This document shows positions 1 to 7,771 of a DNA stretch of 64,000 bases, in pieces (position 1 is the stretch's first letter; each line of letters starts with the position of its first letter). The DNA is from DATCKG01 sp036562385 (GTDB lineage: Bacteria > Bacillota > Sulfobacillia > Symbiobacteriales > Symbiobacteriaceae). The stretch covers positions 1 to 64,000 of the forward strand of contig DATCKG010000107.1 of the NCBI GenBank assembly GCA_036562385.1. The letters run 5' to 3'. Position numbers and translations under genes: made by a program. Below the pieces are notes generated by a model that made no database searches, had not been told where the DNA came from, and worked only from the letters and a program-made list of their open reading frames with translations.

Positions 1-395
1 AAGTCGGTCCAGTGAAACATGGCCACCACCCGCTCGATCAGGGGACGGGGCGAAGAAGAGGCGATGGCCGTGGTGTAGCGGCGGCTCAGCTCCTTTACCG
101 CCTCATCGGCGCCCGGACGGAGGGGAATGCCCCGGGCCGTCAAAGCCAGGTAGTCTTCGATCCATTCGTTCAGGAGTTCTTCTGGATTTCCGGAAAAACC
201 GTAGTGCTCCTGGTAAAAGCGGATCACGTCGATGACCCGCCGGCCAAGGGACTGGCGCCCCAACTCAGGATCGTAGCGTAGACCTCGGCGTTCCAGGAAC
301 AGGGTTTCAACACGGGTCCAGATGGGCTCCGAATCGATCAGCAGTCCGTCTAAGTCGAAAATGATCGCGTGGATGTCGGCCGGTTTCACTGCCAT
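1..395 (-). CDS. HAD-superfamily hydrolase, beta-phosphoglucomutase-like (3' part lies outside the window)
   Basis: The minus strand is open from an ATG at 395 to the window edge, giving about 131 residues of the N-terminal part. An AGGAGG ribosome binding site sits just upstream. The protein starts MAVKPADIHAIIFDLDG, so the nucleophile motif I (DLDGLL) and the following IDSEPIW are those of the HAD phosphatase/phosphomutase group. A helical cap segment follows, and then motif II, seen as AIASSSPR. Family members are cytosolic enzymes that dephosphorylate small metabolites or isomerise sugar phosphates; the substrate cannot be told from this part. Motifs III and IV lie beyond the window. The gene diverges from tpx and has its own candidate promoter. 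The family is confident, the substrate unknown. Confidence 0.88.
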   Translation of the reverse strand, partial: MAVKPADIHAIIFDLDGLLIDSEPIWTRVETLFLERRGLRYDPELGRQSLGRRVIDVIRFYQEHYGFSGNPEELLNEWIEDYLALTARGIPLRPGADEAVKELSRRYTTAIASSSPRPLIERVVAMFHWTD

Positions 396-752
396 GGACG
401 TTCCTCCTATGTGCATGGTAATGGGGCCCGTTTCCGTGGTCGTGGAGCTACAGGTATGGAACGGCGCGCTTGTCAAGAACTGGAAATCCACAATAGTCAC
501 TTTCGACATTGATGTAAGTGTGGACAACGCGATCATTCGCGGCTGAAGGGTGAACAGAGTCTATCCGACAGTCCGTAGGATGGCGAGAGCCGAGGCCGGA
601 CGTTTCCCAGGGCGCCGCAGTGGCGCCCACCCGGCAGGCGTTCTCGCGTGCATCCCGCATACAGCAGCGTCTTCGAAACCGTCCCCCAGCGGGGATTCGC
701 GCCGTCTAAACTTTTGCATTTCCCAAGTTAGCGGTCGAAAGGAGAGATATGC
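396..752. other. Intergenic region between divergent HAD hydrolase and tpx genes
   Basis: About 357 bases separate the two divergent starts. It holds the candidate minus-strand promoter at 447-476 and the tpx ribosome binding site (AAGGAG near 739-744). I see no convincing plus-strand promoter and no structured RNA. Short open frames here (for example 448-660 minus) lack ribosome binding sites and coding character. Confidence 0.5.
447..476 (-). promoter_or_regulatory. Candidate SigA promoter of the HAD hydrolase gene
   Basis: Read on the minus strand, a perfect -35 box TTGACA (476-471) is followed after 18 bases by TGTAGC (452-447), a weak -10. It would start transcription about 45 bases before the ATG at 395. 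The -35 is strong and the -10 poor, so this is tentative. Confidence 0.4.
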
Positions 753-1271
753 GTGGCGGTGGAGCGTCCTAATGCCTTTCAGTTTAAGGGCGGCCCCGTT
801 ACTTTGGTGGGGCCTGAACTGAAGGTTGGCGATGTGGCGCCTGGTTTCGTGGCCGTAGCCAACGACCTGTCCACGGTGGATTCTTCGGCGTTCCGGGGCA
901 AGGTACGGATCATCAGCTCGGTGCCTTCGCTGGACACCGGAGTGTGCGACGCCCAGACCCGGCGGTTCAACGAGGAGGCGGCTCGCCTGGGTGAGAACGT
1001 GGTGGTGCTCACCATCTCCATGGACCTGCCGTTTGCCCAGAAGCGTTGGTGCGGTGCCGCCGGGGTCGACCGGGTGATCACGCTGTCTGACTATCGGGAC
1101 GCTTCCTTCAGCAAGGCGTACGGCACCTATATCAAGGAATGGCGTCTCTGCTCTCGGGCAGTCTTCGTGGTAGATGCCAACGACCGCATCGTCTACGCCG
1201 AATACGTGCCGGCTGCTGGCCAGCACCCCAACTATGAGGCCGTGCTGGAAGCCGTGCGGGCGGCCCTGTAA
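753..1271 (+). CDS. tpx: Thiol peroxidase (Tpx, atypical 2-Cys peroxiredoxin)
   Basis: This 172-residue cytosolic enzyme reduces hydrogen peroxide and organic hydroperoxides using thioredoxin. The peroxidatic cysteine is Cys65 in the family motif PSLDTGVC. The resolving cysteine is Cys100 in QKRWCGAAG, at the spacing expected of Tpx proteins. Length matches the family (about 165-175). The start is GTG at 753 because AAGGAG lies about 10 bases upstream; an ATG four bases earlier is out of frame and stops after a few codons. The gene stands alone and ends before a strong hairpin at 1291, so it is probably monocistronic. Nothing in the upstream region identifies a redox operator. Confidence 0.96.
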   Translation: MAVERPNAFQFKGGPVTLVGPELKVGDVAPGFVAVANDLSTVDSSAFRGKVRIISSVPSLDTGVCDAQTRRFNEEAARLGENVVVLTISMDLPFAQKRWCGAAGVDRVITLSDYRDASFSKAYGTYIKEWRLCSRAVFVVDANDRIVYAEYVPAAGQHPNYEAVLEAVRAAL

Positions 1272-1290
1272 ACACATACCTAAGCAGCGG

Positions 1291-1322
1291 CCCCCTGTTT
1301 CCGCCTGGGCGGAGACAGGGGG
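1291..1322. terminator. Stem-loop between convergent tpx and SLH genes
   Basis: A 15-base stem (left arm 1291-1305, right arm from 1308) carries one G-T pair and a tight loop. It lies 20 bases after the tpx stop and 47 bases before the end of the minus-strand SLH gene, so it could serve both. The T-run is weak. Confidence 0.7.
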
Positions 1323-1369
1323 CTATCCGTGCGCTGCGGGGCCGGTCAGAGGACCCCGGACCGGCAGCC

Positions 1370-2503
1370 TCAGGTGCCGTACGGGATGACGGCATAGATG
1401 ATAACCCGGCGGAAATCCGGCTCCCAGAAGATCCGGCCCACTTTATAGAAAGGAGAATCGTCGGGGGTGGTGAGGCGGACCGGCAGGAGGAGTTCGCCGT
1501 AGGCTATCCGTGCCGGCGCCACCAGTTCCCGGCGCAGAACGCCCACTTCTAGCGGCTCGTAGGCGGCTGTGGATCCCGCCGCGAAGATGAGGCCGTATCG
1601 GAACTCCTGTACCGTCGGATTCCACTGATGGACTGCCAGGGGGACCAGGCTTCCGCTACCAGGCTGCTGCTGCTCGGCCGTAAGCTGCTTGATGGTGCGG
1701 AAGACCTCCCGTGCCGGCACGTACACCCTACCGTTGATAAACCGGACCGGCGTGGACAGGTTCACGGGCACCGGAGACTGATCCGCTGCCACCTTGACCC
1801 AGACCTGGAGGGAAGGATCCACGCCTTCTGCCATGCTGGCCACCGTGCGGCGAACCATGACCACGGCCTCCGCCCGGGTGGCGGATTGCCGCCCGCGGAA
1901 AGTGCCGTCCGGGTAGCCCTTCAGGATACCGGCCTGAACGGCTTGGCTCACATATCCCCGGGCCCAGAGTGGGATCTCTCCCTGGTCCCGGAAGCCCAGG
2001 TCGCCGGCCTTCTCCTCGATGGCGGCCCGGGCAAGGCCTTGGGCGCGAACGGTCATGACAGCCATCTCCTGGCGGGTGATCGGGCTGTCCGGGTGAAAGA
2101 TTCCGCCTTCATAGTCCGACGGCACCACCAGGCCGAAGGCCACCGCTGGCTGCAGCCAGCCCTGAAGGTGGAGCCAGTGATTCGGCAGGTCCTTGAGCCC
2201 AAAAGTGGAGCCTGCAGGAAGGTAGGGAGCAGCGGCCTGAACCAGGGCCTGCACCGTCTCACTGCCAGGGGTGAGCCGGGTGGCTGCGGTCAGCATCTTA
2301 ACGAACTCCGCCCGGGAGATGGGGGCATCGGGGCGGAACGTACCGTCGGGATATCCACTTACCCACCCCTCTGCAGACGCCCGGAGCACCTCATCAGCTG
2401 CCCAGTGGCCGGAAAGATCCGTGAAGGATGCAGCCACAGTGGCTCGGGGGAGGGCCGCAAGGAGAATCAATGTGACAGTGAGCAGGAAAACGAACCGCTT
2501 CAC
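1370..2503 (-). CDS. Secreted SLH-domain protein with C-terminal copper-amine-oxidase-N-like domain
   Basis: The start is GTG at 2503, not the longer open frame, because AGGAGG lies nine bases upstream. It gives a clean signal peptide (VKRFVFLLTVTLILLAALP, then ATVAA). Three S-layer homology repeats follow. The first has FTDLSGHWAADEVL and GYPDGTFRPDAPISRAEF, the second HPDSPITRQE, the third GYPDGTFRGRQSATRAE. They span roughly residues 25-235 of 377. SLH repeats bind secondary cell-wall polymers and anchor the protein outside the cell. The last 130 residues contain VRFINGRVYVPAREVF, typical of the small beta-rich domain called copper amine oxidase N-terminal-like; no copper chemistry is implied. 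The role is probably structural or wall-associated. Confidence 0.9.
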   Translation of the reverse strand: MKRFVFLLTVTLILLAALPRATVAASFTDLSGHWAADEVLRASAEGWVSGYPDGTFRPDAPISRAEFVKMLTAATRLTPGSETVQALVQAAAPYLPAGSTFGLKDLPNHWLHLQGWLQPAVAFGLVVPSDYEGGIFHPDSPITRQEMAVMTVRAQGLARAAIEEKAGDLGFRDQGEIPLWARGYVSQAVQAGILKGYPDGTFRGRQSATRAEAVVMVRRTVASMAEGVDPSLQVWVKVAADQSPVPVNLSTPVRFINGRVYVPAREVFRTIKQLTAEQQQPGSGSLVPLAVHQWNPTVQEFRYGLIFAAGSTAAYEPLEVGVLRRELVAPARIAYGELLLPVRLTTPDDSPFYKVGRIFWEPDFRRVIIYAVIPYGT

Positions 2504-2645
2504 GGTCTGCAGTGCCTCCTGGATCGATATGGGCAGAGAGGGGATCTTATGTATTGCCAACCATTCGAGGCAGGAAGGGGGATCCCCTGCAATGGGACCT
2601 CAGGAACATCCTTCCTGCCACTTCCTGTGCCCAGCCAGGAACGAA

Positions 2646-2673
2646 AACGCCCCGCCTGCTCAGGCGGGGCGTT
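2646..2673 (-). terminator. Rho-independent terminator of the GGDEF/EAL gene
   Basis: A perfect 12-base GC-rich stem with a four-base loop lies just after the stop codon at 2681 on the minus strand. It is followed there by TTTTCGTT, a classical intrinsic terminator. Confidence 0.85.
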
Positions 2674-2680
2674 GAGGATC

Positions 2681-5200
2681 CTAAGAGATCGAACACTGTC
2701 CAAGGAGCTCTCCGGAGGGGCGTCCCCAGAGTGCGCCCTGGCCCCAGTCCACACCGATCTCCCGGAGGACGGCGGCCACCCGATCATGCTCTACTTCCTT
2801 GGCGGTCAGGGTCATGCCCAGGGCATGTGCCAGGTCCACCAGGGCCCGCAAAATGGCCTGATCAGTGGGACTGGTGTGCAGGTTGACCACCACCGAGGGC
2901 GACAGCTTGAGCATTTCCACCGGCAGCAACTTCAGGTGCGTCAAAGAGGCCGGCCCCACTCCGAAATCATCCAGGGCAAAGCGGCACCCCAGGGGCATGA
3001 GACGGCGGATCCACGCTTCGGTCGCCTCCAGGTCCTGTAGGGCGGCCACTTCGTCAATCTCAAACCCGATGCGGCCCGAAATGGACGGTACTTCGGCAAC
3101 CCAGGCGGCCACCGTTTCCCGCAGTGACTGGTCCTGGAGGCTGGGCTCGGAAAGGTGGATAAACAGCTTCAGGTCCGGCATCTTCCGCAGGAGGTCCACC
3201 CCTTGCCGGACCGCCCAACGGTCCAGATCAGGGAGAAGGCGGGCGCCTTCCGTGCCTCGGAGAGCCACATGGGTGGGTGCCAACTCGCCGTCTTCCTTCC
3301 GCCAATACAGAACGGTATCGTAATGGTCCACCTGGCCGCTGCTGAGGGAGACCACCGGCTGCAGCAGCAGCTCCATCCGGCCTTCCCGCATGGCTTCCTC
3401 CACAGTGCTGAACCAGGCAACATCATTCATCGCACAACGGAGCGGGTTTTGTCCTGGGCGGGCGATGACCATCCGGCTTCCGCCCTTGCCTTGAGCCTTG
3501 GCATCGGCCAGGGCCTGCTCCGCAGCCGCGACCACCTCTTCGGCCGAGGCGGTTCCGTCCACCAGCGTGATGCTCACGCTGACGCTCACCTGCTCACCGG
3601 CGACCGGGCCGATGGTCCTGTTCACCGTGCGGATCACTTCGTCAGCCATCATCACGGCCTCTTCCAGGGTACTGTCTTCCAACAGGGCGGCGAACTCATC
3701 GTCGCCCCAGCGGGCCACCAGGGCCCGGGGCCGGAGCACATTCCGGAGGACCTTAGCCAGTCGGCCCAGCAGGGCATCGGCGGCATGGTGGCCGAGGATG
3801 GCGTTGATCCGCGTGAAATCATCTACATCGAACACCATCAGGACGCCGGGGCGCAGTTCCTGGGCATCCTTGACGACCCGGTCCAGGTTTTCCTCCATGG
3901 ACCGCCGGTTGGGCAGTTCGGTTACCGGATCGTGAAGGGAGAGATAGCGAACCTGTTCTTCGCGGCGTTTGCGCTCTGAGATGTCCTGCTTCACCGCCAC
4001 GAAGTGGGTGATCTCCCCCTGGGGGTCCCGAATGGGGGTGATGGTCATCTCTTCCGGATAGATGGTACCGTCCTTGCGGCGGTTGTACACCTCACCGGTC
4101 CAGATGTGACCGGCCAGGATCGTTTCCCACATCACCTTGTAAAACTGCTGGCTGTGCACTCCCGACTTGAGGAGACGGGGCGTCTTGCCCACAGCTTCCA
4201 CGGCGGTGAAACCGGTGAGTCGGGTAAAGGCGGGGTTGACCCATCGAATGATTCCATTGCGGTCGGTGATCACAATACCGTTGGCGGCAGCCTCCAGGGC
4301 GGCGGTCCGCAGTCGGATCTCCTCTTGGTCCCGGGCAAACACCATGGACACCGCGACCTGCGCTGCAAAGGCCATGAGCAGGTCCACTTTCTCCCGGGTG
4401 AAGGCCGCTTCGTCCACCGAGTACAAGGACAGGGCGCCCAGCGGCCCAGCGGACTCCGGCAGGGGGATCGAACAGACGGTGCGGAATCCATGCCGGAGGG
4501 CGGCTGTCTTCCAGGGAGACGGAGGGGCCTCACTGACGGACATTACCTGGGGTGTGCCGGTCCGGATGGCCATTCCTGTGGGGCAGACGCCTTCTGCACT
4601 CTGGTCCCAACGGAACGTGAGACCCTCCAGAAAATTCACGGCACTGCCTGCCCAGGCAGCGGGGGATACGCTGCCATCGGGGTTCTTCACTGCCACCCAA
4701 ACCAGGGCGCAGCCGAACATTTCGGCCAGCCGCTGGCACAGCAACGTCAGGGTGACGTTGACGGGCTTCCGGGACAGGATGCTGTGGTCCACCTCTCGCA
4801 GGAGGTTTTGCGTCTGCTCGAACAGTTTGCGTTGGGTGATATCCCGGACCAGATGAAGCAGCAGGCCACCGATCTGAGAAGGAGTGGAGCTGACCTCTAC
4901 CGGGAAGGTGCTGCCGTCTTTGCGGCGATGCACCGTCTCGATGGTGATGCCGGTCTTAAACGCCTGCTCCAATTGCTGTTTGGCTGTATCCAAGGTTTCC
5001 GGCGCGCGCAGGTCCAGGACGTTCATGCGGAGCAGTTCCTGCCGGCTGTACCCATACGTTTCGACCGCCGCCCGGTTGGCCTCTACGATGGCGCCGCCGG
5101 GGGCGATGAACAGGACAATATCCCTCGTGTTCTCCGACAACAGTTCGTACCGCCGGAGCGCACTGGTCTCCGCGTGATGTTCGGTCAGCATCCGTGCCAC
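2681..5200 (-). CDS. PAS-GAF-PAS-GGDEF-EAL sensory protein, probably catalytically inactive
   Basis: The 839-residue soluble protein has a PAS domain (about 15-125), a GAF domain (about 140-285), a second PAS/PAC domain (295-415), a GGDEF domain (425-580) and an EAL domain (590-835). GGDEF domains make and EAL domains break cyclic di-GMP, but both signatures are degraded. The GGDEF loop reads GDDEF (499-503), losing the second glycine. The EAL motif is replaced by DTVL (about 628-631), the catalytic Glu of the AEGVE motif is Lys (AKEVE, 800-804), and the K-I-D metal motif reads LKLSPS; DDFG (744-747) remains. I infer a c-di-GMP-binding or purely sensory protein. The GTG start at 5200 has GGGAGG upstream. 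No membrane segment is visible. The terminator is at 2646-2673. Confidence 0.9.
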   Translation of the reverse strand: MARMLTEHHAETSALRRYELLSENTRDIVLFIAPGGAIVEANRAAVETYGYSRQELLRMNVLDLRAPETLDTAKQQLEQAFKTGITIETVHRRKDGSTFPVEVSSTPSQIGGLLLHLVRDITQRKLFEQTQNLLREVDHSILSRKPVNVTLTLLCQRLAEMFGCALVWVAVKNPDGSVSPAAWAGSAVNFLEGLTFRWDQSAEGVCPTGMAIRTGTPQVMSVSEAPPSPWKTAALRHGFRTVCSIPLPESAGPLGALSLYSVDEAAFTREKVDLLMAFAAQVAVSMVFARDQEEIRLRTAALEAAANGIVITDRNGIIRWVNPAFTRLTGFTAVEAVGKTPRLLKSGVHSQQFYKVMWETILAGHIWTGEVYNRRKDGTIYPEEMTITPIRDPQGEITHFVAVKQDISERKRREEQVRYLSLHDPVTELPNRRSMEENLDRVVKDAQELRPGVLMVFDVDDFTRINAILGHHAADALLGRLAKVLRNVLRPRALVARWGDDEFAALLEDSTLEEAVMMADEVIRTVNRTIGPVAGEQVSVSVSITLVDGTASAEEVVAAAEQALADAKAQGKGGSRMVIARPGQNPLRCAMNDVAWFSTVEEAMREGRMELLLQPVVSLSSGQVDHYDTVLYWRKEDGELAPTHVALRGTEGARLLPDLDRWAVRQGVDLLRKMPDLKLFIHLSEPSLQDQSLRETVAAWVAEVPSISGRIGFEIDEVAALQDLEATEAWIRRLMPLGCRFALDDFGVGPASLTHLKLLPVEMLKLSPSVVVNLHTSPTDQAILRALVDLAHALGMTLTAKEVEHDRVAAVLREIGVDWGQGALWGRPSGELLGQCSIS

Positions 5201-5433
5201 TTCGCTTCACCTCCCCGGCAGTGGCCCGGCTACGATTTCCGTCTCAGATCAACTAAGGTAAAGGATCCTAAGGTTACATTTATTGTGGCGAATCCCTCTG
5301 GGGGGGACAAGACCAGAAAGGGCTAGTTCATTGGGAAGCGGCCGGGCTGCCGTCTGCGGTGGGGAGGCCCGATGCAGACAGGAGTTCACGGGAAGCCGGG
5401 TCGGATACGGACAGGGGATTCTCTGGTAGGGTG

Positions 5434-5781
5434 CTACCACCAACGACCCGGTCCCCAGAAGGGATGTCGGAAGGGCCGTACAGTCTCGAAGTCTGATCCC
5501 ATTGGCCAGGTGTTCATGAACCAAATGGATACAGCTACCAGTACAAGGGTGACAGCCAATACGACCCATCCACCCCAACTGGTGCGGCGGCCGATCAGCA
5601 TGTCAAGCCCCACTGCGACAAGGCCGACGGGCCATAGGCGCCAGAGGAGTTCCCATAGGCTCCAGGATAGGATGCCCAGATTGCTGAGAAGCAAAAGGAG
5701 TCCGGCCAGGATCAGGATGACGGGGCCGATCACGCTCGGGCGCGGGCGGGAGGGTGGGGTACCCTTGTGTTCAGACTCCAA
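5434..5781 (-). CDS. Small membrane protein, LiaI/LiaF-like transmembrane region
   Basis: This 115-residue protein begins at a TTG at 5781 with AAGGAGG seven bases upstream. Two or three hydrophobic segments are visible (VIGPVILILAGLLLLL, LWPVGLVAVGLDML, GWVVLAVTLVLVAVSIWF). The pattern of a short Pro-rich cytosolic N-terminus, then membrane segments with an LxxLWPxxLVxVGLDML motif, is that of the LiaI-LiaF-like domain. Members of this family are linked to envelope-stress systems, but here there is no LiaR/LiaS pair. It lies 24 bases downstream of a second, related membrane protein gene, so the two are probably one operon. The Trp- and Phe-rich tail (HPFWGPGRWW) is unusual. Function unknown. 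Confidence 0.75.
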   Translation of the reverse strand: MESEHKGTPPSRPRPSVIGPVILILAGLLLLLSNLGILSWSLWELLWRLWPVGLVAVGLDMLIGRRTSWGGWVVLAVTLVLVAVSIWFMNTWPMGSDFETVRPFRHPFWGPGRWW

Positions 5782-5805
5782 TTCGCATCCTCCTTCTCAG
5801 AAGAG

Positions 5806-6447
5806 TCAGTTCTGACGCTGGGAGCGGACCAGTTCATAAACGCCCACGGCGATGAGCAGGAGCGGGAACAGGTACTTCAGCACAGCCCCGCTCATGGTTA
5901 CCAGTCCAATCACGCCGGATACGACGGCGACGATCAGTGCCCATCCGGCTTGCTGGCGGTTCGGGCTGACGGCGTAGACCGCGCCAAAGGTCAGCGCCAA
6001 TCCCATAAAGAAGAGCCAGTCGACGGAAAGGCGTGGGACGAGGAGCTTCAACGTGTCCATGGTGGCGAGGGTGAGCAGGACGCCGGCTGGAATGAGGGGC
6101 CACCAGTGTTCCCGACGGACATAATAGACCGCCAGGAAGGAAATCCCGGTGCCCCCGAGAAAAATGGGCCCGGACAGATCCAGCCGGGGCAGCAAGGCAT
6201 CCAGGCCGATGACCAGCCCCAGGGCGGGCAGGGCAAAGGCGGGGAACAGCGCCCACCACTGCTGCCGGTCCCGAAGGTAGTAGACGAACATCAGGAGGCC
6301 CATGGCCATCAGCGCGGCTGCCACCACCAGGTCCAATGCCAGGGTGATGATGCGCAGGTTCTTCAGGAGCAGGAGAAGACCCAACCCGATGCAGACCACC
6401 GCGAGGAGGGTCTGCAGGTCCTGCCATCTGGTGGGGCGAGGATTCAT
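5806..6447 (-). CDS. Multi-spanning membrane protein with LiaI-like repeats
   Basis: I place the start at ATG 6447, because GGAAGG precedes it and the longer open frame upstream has no ribosome binding site. That gives 213 residues. The protein is almost entirely hydrophobic, with about seven candidate membrane segments (for example LLAVVCIGLGLLLLL, FLAVYYVRREHW, YLFPLLLIAVGVYELV). The internal segments resemble the two-helix LiaI-type unit in the next gene, suggesting duplication. It sits at the head of a two-gene minus-strand operon and diverges from the repetitive protein gene at 6563. No enzyme motif is visible and the function is unknown. Confidence 0.75.
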   Translation of the reverse strand: MNPRPTRWQDLQTLLAVVCIGLGLLLLLKNLRIITLALDLVVAAALMAMGLLMFVYYLRDRQQWWALFPAFALPALGLVIGLDALLPRLDLSGPIFLGGTGISFLAVYYVRREHWWPLIPAGVLLTLATMDTLKLLVPRLSVDWLFFMGLALTFGAVYAVSPNRQQAGWALIVAVVSGVIGLVTMSGAVLKYLFPLLLIAVGVYELVRSQRQN

Positions 6448-6519
6448 GGGATCCCTTCCTTTCGCTCTGCGGGCTTCTGATAGGTATGACGTACGTACGA
6501 GAGGGAACCCGCAGCATGC

Positions 6520-6546
6520 ACCCACCAAATGGGGGCGCATAGGCTA
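6520..6546 (+). promoter_or_regulatory. Candidate SigK-type promoter of the Gly/Met/Tyr-rich protein
   Basis: AC at 6520-6521, 16 bases, then CATAGGCTA at 6538-6546. This fits the published SigK consensus AC-N16/17-CATAnnnTA for late mother-cell genes. The start of transcription would lie close to the ribosome binding site, leaving a very short leader. The same pattern precedes the tandem-repeat genes at 9940. Confidence 0.45.
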
Positions 6547-6562
6547 GACGGGGGTGATCCGC

Positions 6563-6943
6563 GTGAATGGAGCGAACAGCTACGGCATGACCGGCGGTAC
6601 TTGGGGAAAGCAGTCCTGTTGTGGGTCGGGGATGCCTTCGGGCGGTTGGGGCATGAAGCCCTATGGGGGCGGCATGGGCATGCCTCCTTATGGCGGCTGG
6701 GGTATGCCCTCCTATGGAGGCGGCTATGGCATGAAGCCCTACGGGGGCAGCTATGGCATGCCGCCCATGGGCGGCATGTTCGGAATGCCGTACGGCAAGA
6801 ACTTCGGCAAACCGCCCTTCGGTCTCGGCATGCAGCCGTACGCGGGCGGACCTGGTGGCATGCCGTACAGTGGAGCTGGGAAGAAGCCCTTCGGCGGCGG
6901 GTGGCCGTCGACACCCCACGGGACAGGCGGGATGGACGAATAG
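6563..6943 (+). CDS. Gly/Met/Tyr/Pro-rich repetitive small protein, probable structural surface protein
   Basis: About 126 residues made almost entirely of Gly, Met, Pro, Tyr, Ser, Lys and Trp. Short units recur: GMKPYGG, GMPPYGG, GMPSYGG, GSYGMPPMGG, GMQPYAGG. One CC pair occurs near the start. There is no signal peptide or membrane segment. I prefer GTG 6563 because GGGGGTGAT, almost the perfect anti-16S match, lies just upstream; GTG 6554 is an alternative that would add three residues. Such composition is typical of self-assembling coat, cuticle or adhesive proteins, including spore coat proteins rich in Gly and Tyr. A SigK-like promoter supports a spore role, but that is inference. I cannot assign a known family. 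Confidence 0.7.
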   Translation: MNGANSYGMTGGTWGKQSCCGSGMPSGGWGMKPYGGGMGMPPYGGWGMPSYGGGYGMKPYGGSYGMPPMGGMFGMPYGKNFGKPPFGLGMQPYAGGPGGMPYSGAGKKPFGGGWPSTPHGTGGMDE

Positions 6944-6991
6944 CCACAGACGAGGCAGTTCCGCCGATTTGTTTCGCCCCCAGTTTCGTTC

Positions 6992-7020
6992 GGGGCAGAT
7001 TCCCAGGTGGGATCTGCCCC
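6992..7020. terminator. Hairpin after the Gly/Met/Tyr-rich gene
   Basis: GGGGCAGAT (6992-7000) pairs with ATCTGCCCC (7012-7020), with further pairing inside (CCCA/TGGG). It lies 48 bases after the stop at 6943 and 80 bases before clpP. The stem is strong but no T-run follows. Confidence 0.55.
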
Positions 7021-7100
7021 GGCGGACCTTGGGGAGCGTCGCTTTATGTCCTAAATTTATGGTAAGAGGATGGGGCCCATCGTAGGAAGGAGGAACCTTT

Positions 7101-7700
7101 ATGGTTTTTATGCCCATCGTCGTGGAGCAGACTGCCTACGGTGAACGGTCTTACGATCTGTATTCACGGCTGCTCAAGGACCGCATCGTCTTCGTAGGCT
7201 CAACTCTGGACGATCAGGTGGCCAACCTGGTGATCGCCCAGCTCCTCTTTTTGGAGAGCGATAATCCGGATAAGGACATTCACATGTACATTCATTCCCC
7301 CGGCGGGTCCACCATTGCGGGCCTCGGCATTTACGACACGATCCAGCACATCCGCCCCCGTGTCAATACGTACGCCATCGGCACGGCGGCCAGCATGGCT
7401 GCGGTGCTGCTGGCGGCCGGGACTGGGACCCGCTATGCACTGCCGAACTGCCGGATCATGATTCACCAGCCCTGGACAGCGGGGCTGTCCGGTCAGGTGA
7501 CGGACATCCAGATCCAGGCCGAGGAAATGGTGCGCCTGAAGAACCGGATTGCCGAGATTCTGGCCAAGCATACGGGTCAGCCTCTGGAGCGGATCTTGAA
7601 GGACATCGATCGGGACCAGTGGTTTTCCGCGGAAGAGGCAAAGGCGTACGGCTTGGTGGATGAGGTTCTGGTCCCCAGAGGTCGCACCAAGAAGGAATGA
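7101..7700 (+). CDS. clpP: ATP-dependent Clp protease proteolytic subunit ClpP
   Basis: This 199-residue serine peptidase forms the two-ring barrel that degrades substrates fed by ClpX or ClpC ATPases. The catalytic triad is visible: Ser98 in GTAASMAAVLLAAG, His122 in IMIHQP and Asp172 in DRDQWFSAEEA. MYIHSPGGS is the oxyanion/strand motif. The length is normal for the family. The start is ATG 7101 with AAGGAGG eight bases upstream; the N-terminus MVFMPIVVEQTAYGERSYDLYSRLL is close to that of processed ClpP, so little or no propeptide is present. No clpX or tig gene is adjacent; the gene is monocistronic and ends at a strong terminator. I found no CtsR-type operator. Confidence 0.98.
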   Translation: MVFMPIVVEQTAYGERSYDLYSRLLKDRIVFVGSTLDDQVANLVIAQLLFLESDNPDKDIHMYIHSPGGSTIAGLGIYDTIQHIRPRVNTYAIGTAASMAAVLLAAGTGTRYALPNCRIMIHQPWTAGLSGQVTDIQIQAEEMVRLKNRIAEILAKHTGQPLERILKDIDRDQWFSAEEAKAYGLVDEVLVPRGRTKKE

Positions 7701-7706
7701 AATGGC

Positions 7707-7738
7707 AAGGCCCGGCGGGCTTGTGCGCCGGGCCTTTT
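7707..7738 (+). terminator. Rho-independent terminator of clpP
   Basis: The arms AAGGCCCGGCG (7707-7717) and CGCCGGGCCTT (7726-7736) form an 11-base stem, followed by TT. It lies six bases after the clpP stop and may also act on the minus strand for the gene ending at 7772. Confidence 0.88.
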
Positions 7739-7771
7739 GCACGTGCGCTCCGAAGGCGGTATTGCTTGTGG

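Noticed and set aside
6600..6940. CRISPR-like short repeats
   Set aside because: The repeats encode Gly/Met/Tyr-rich peptide units in a continuous reading frame; lengths vary and there are no spacers.
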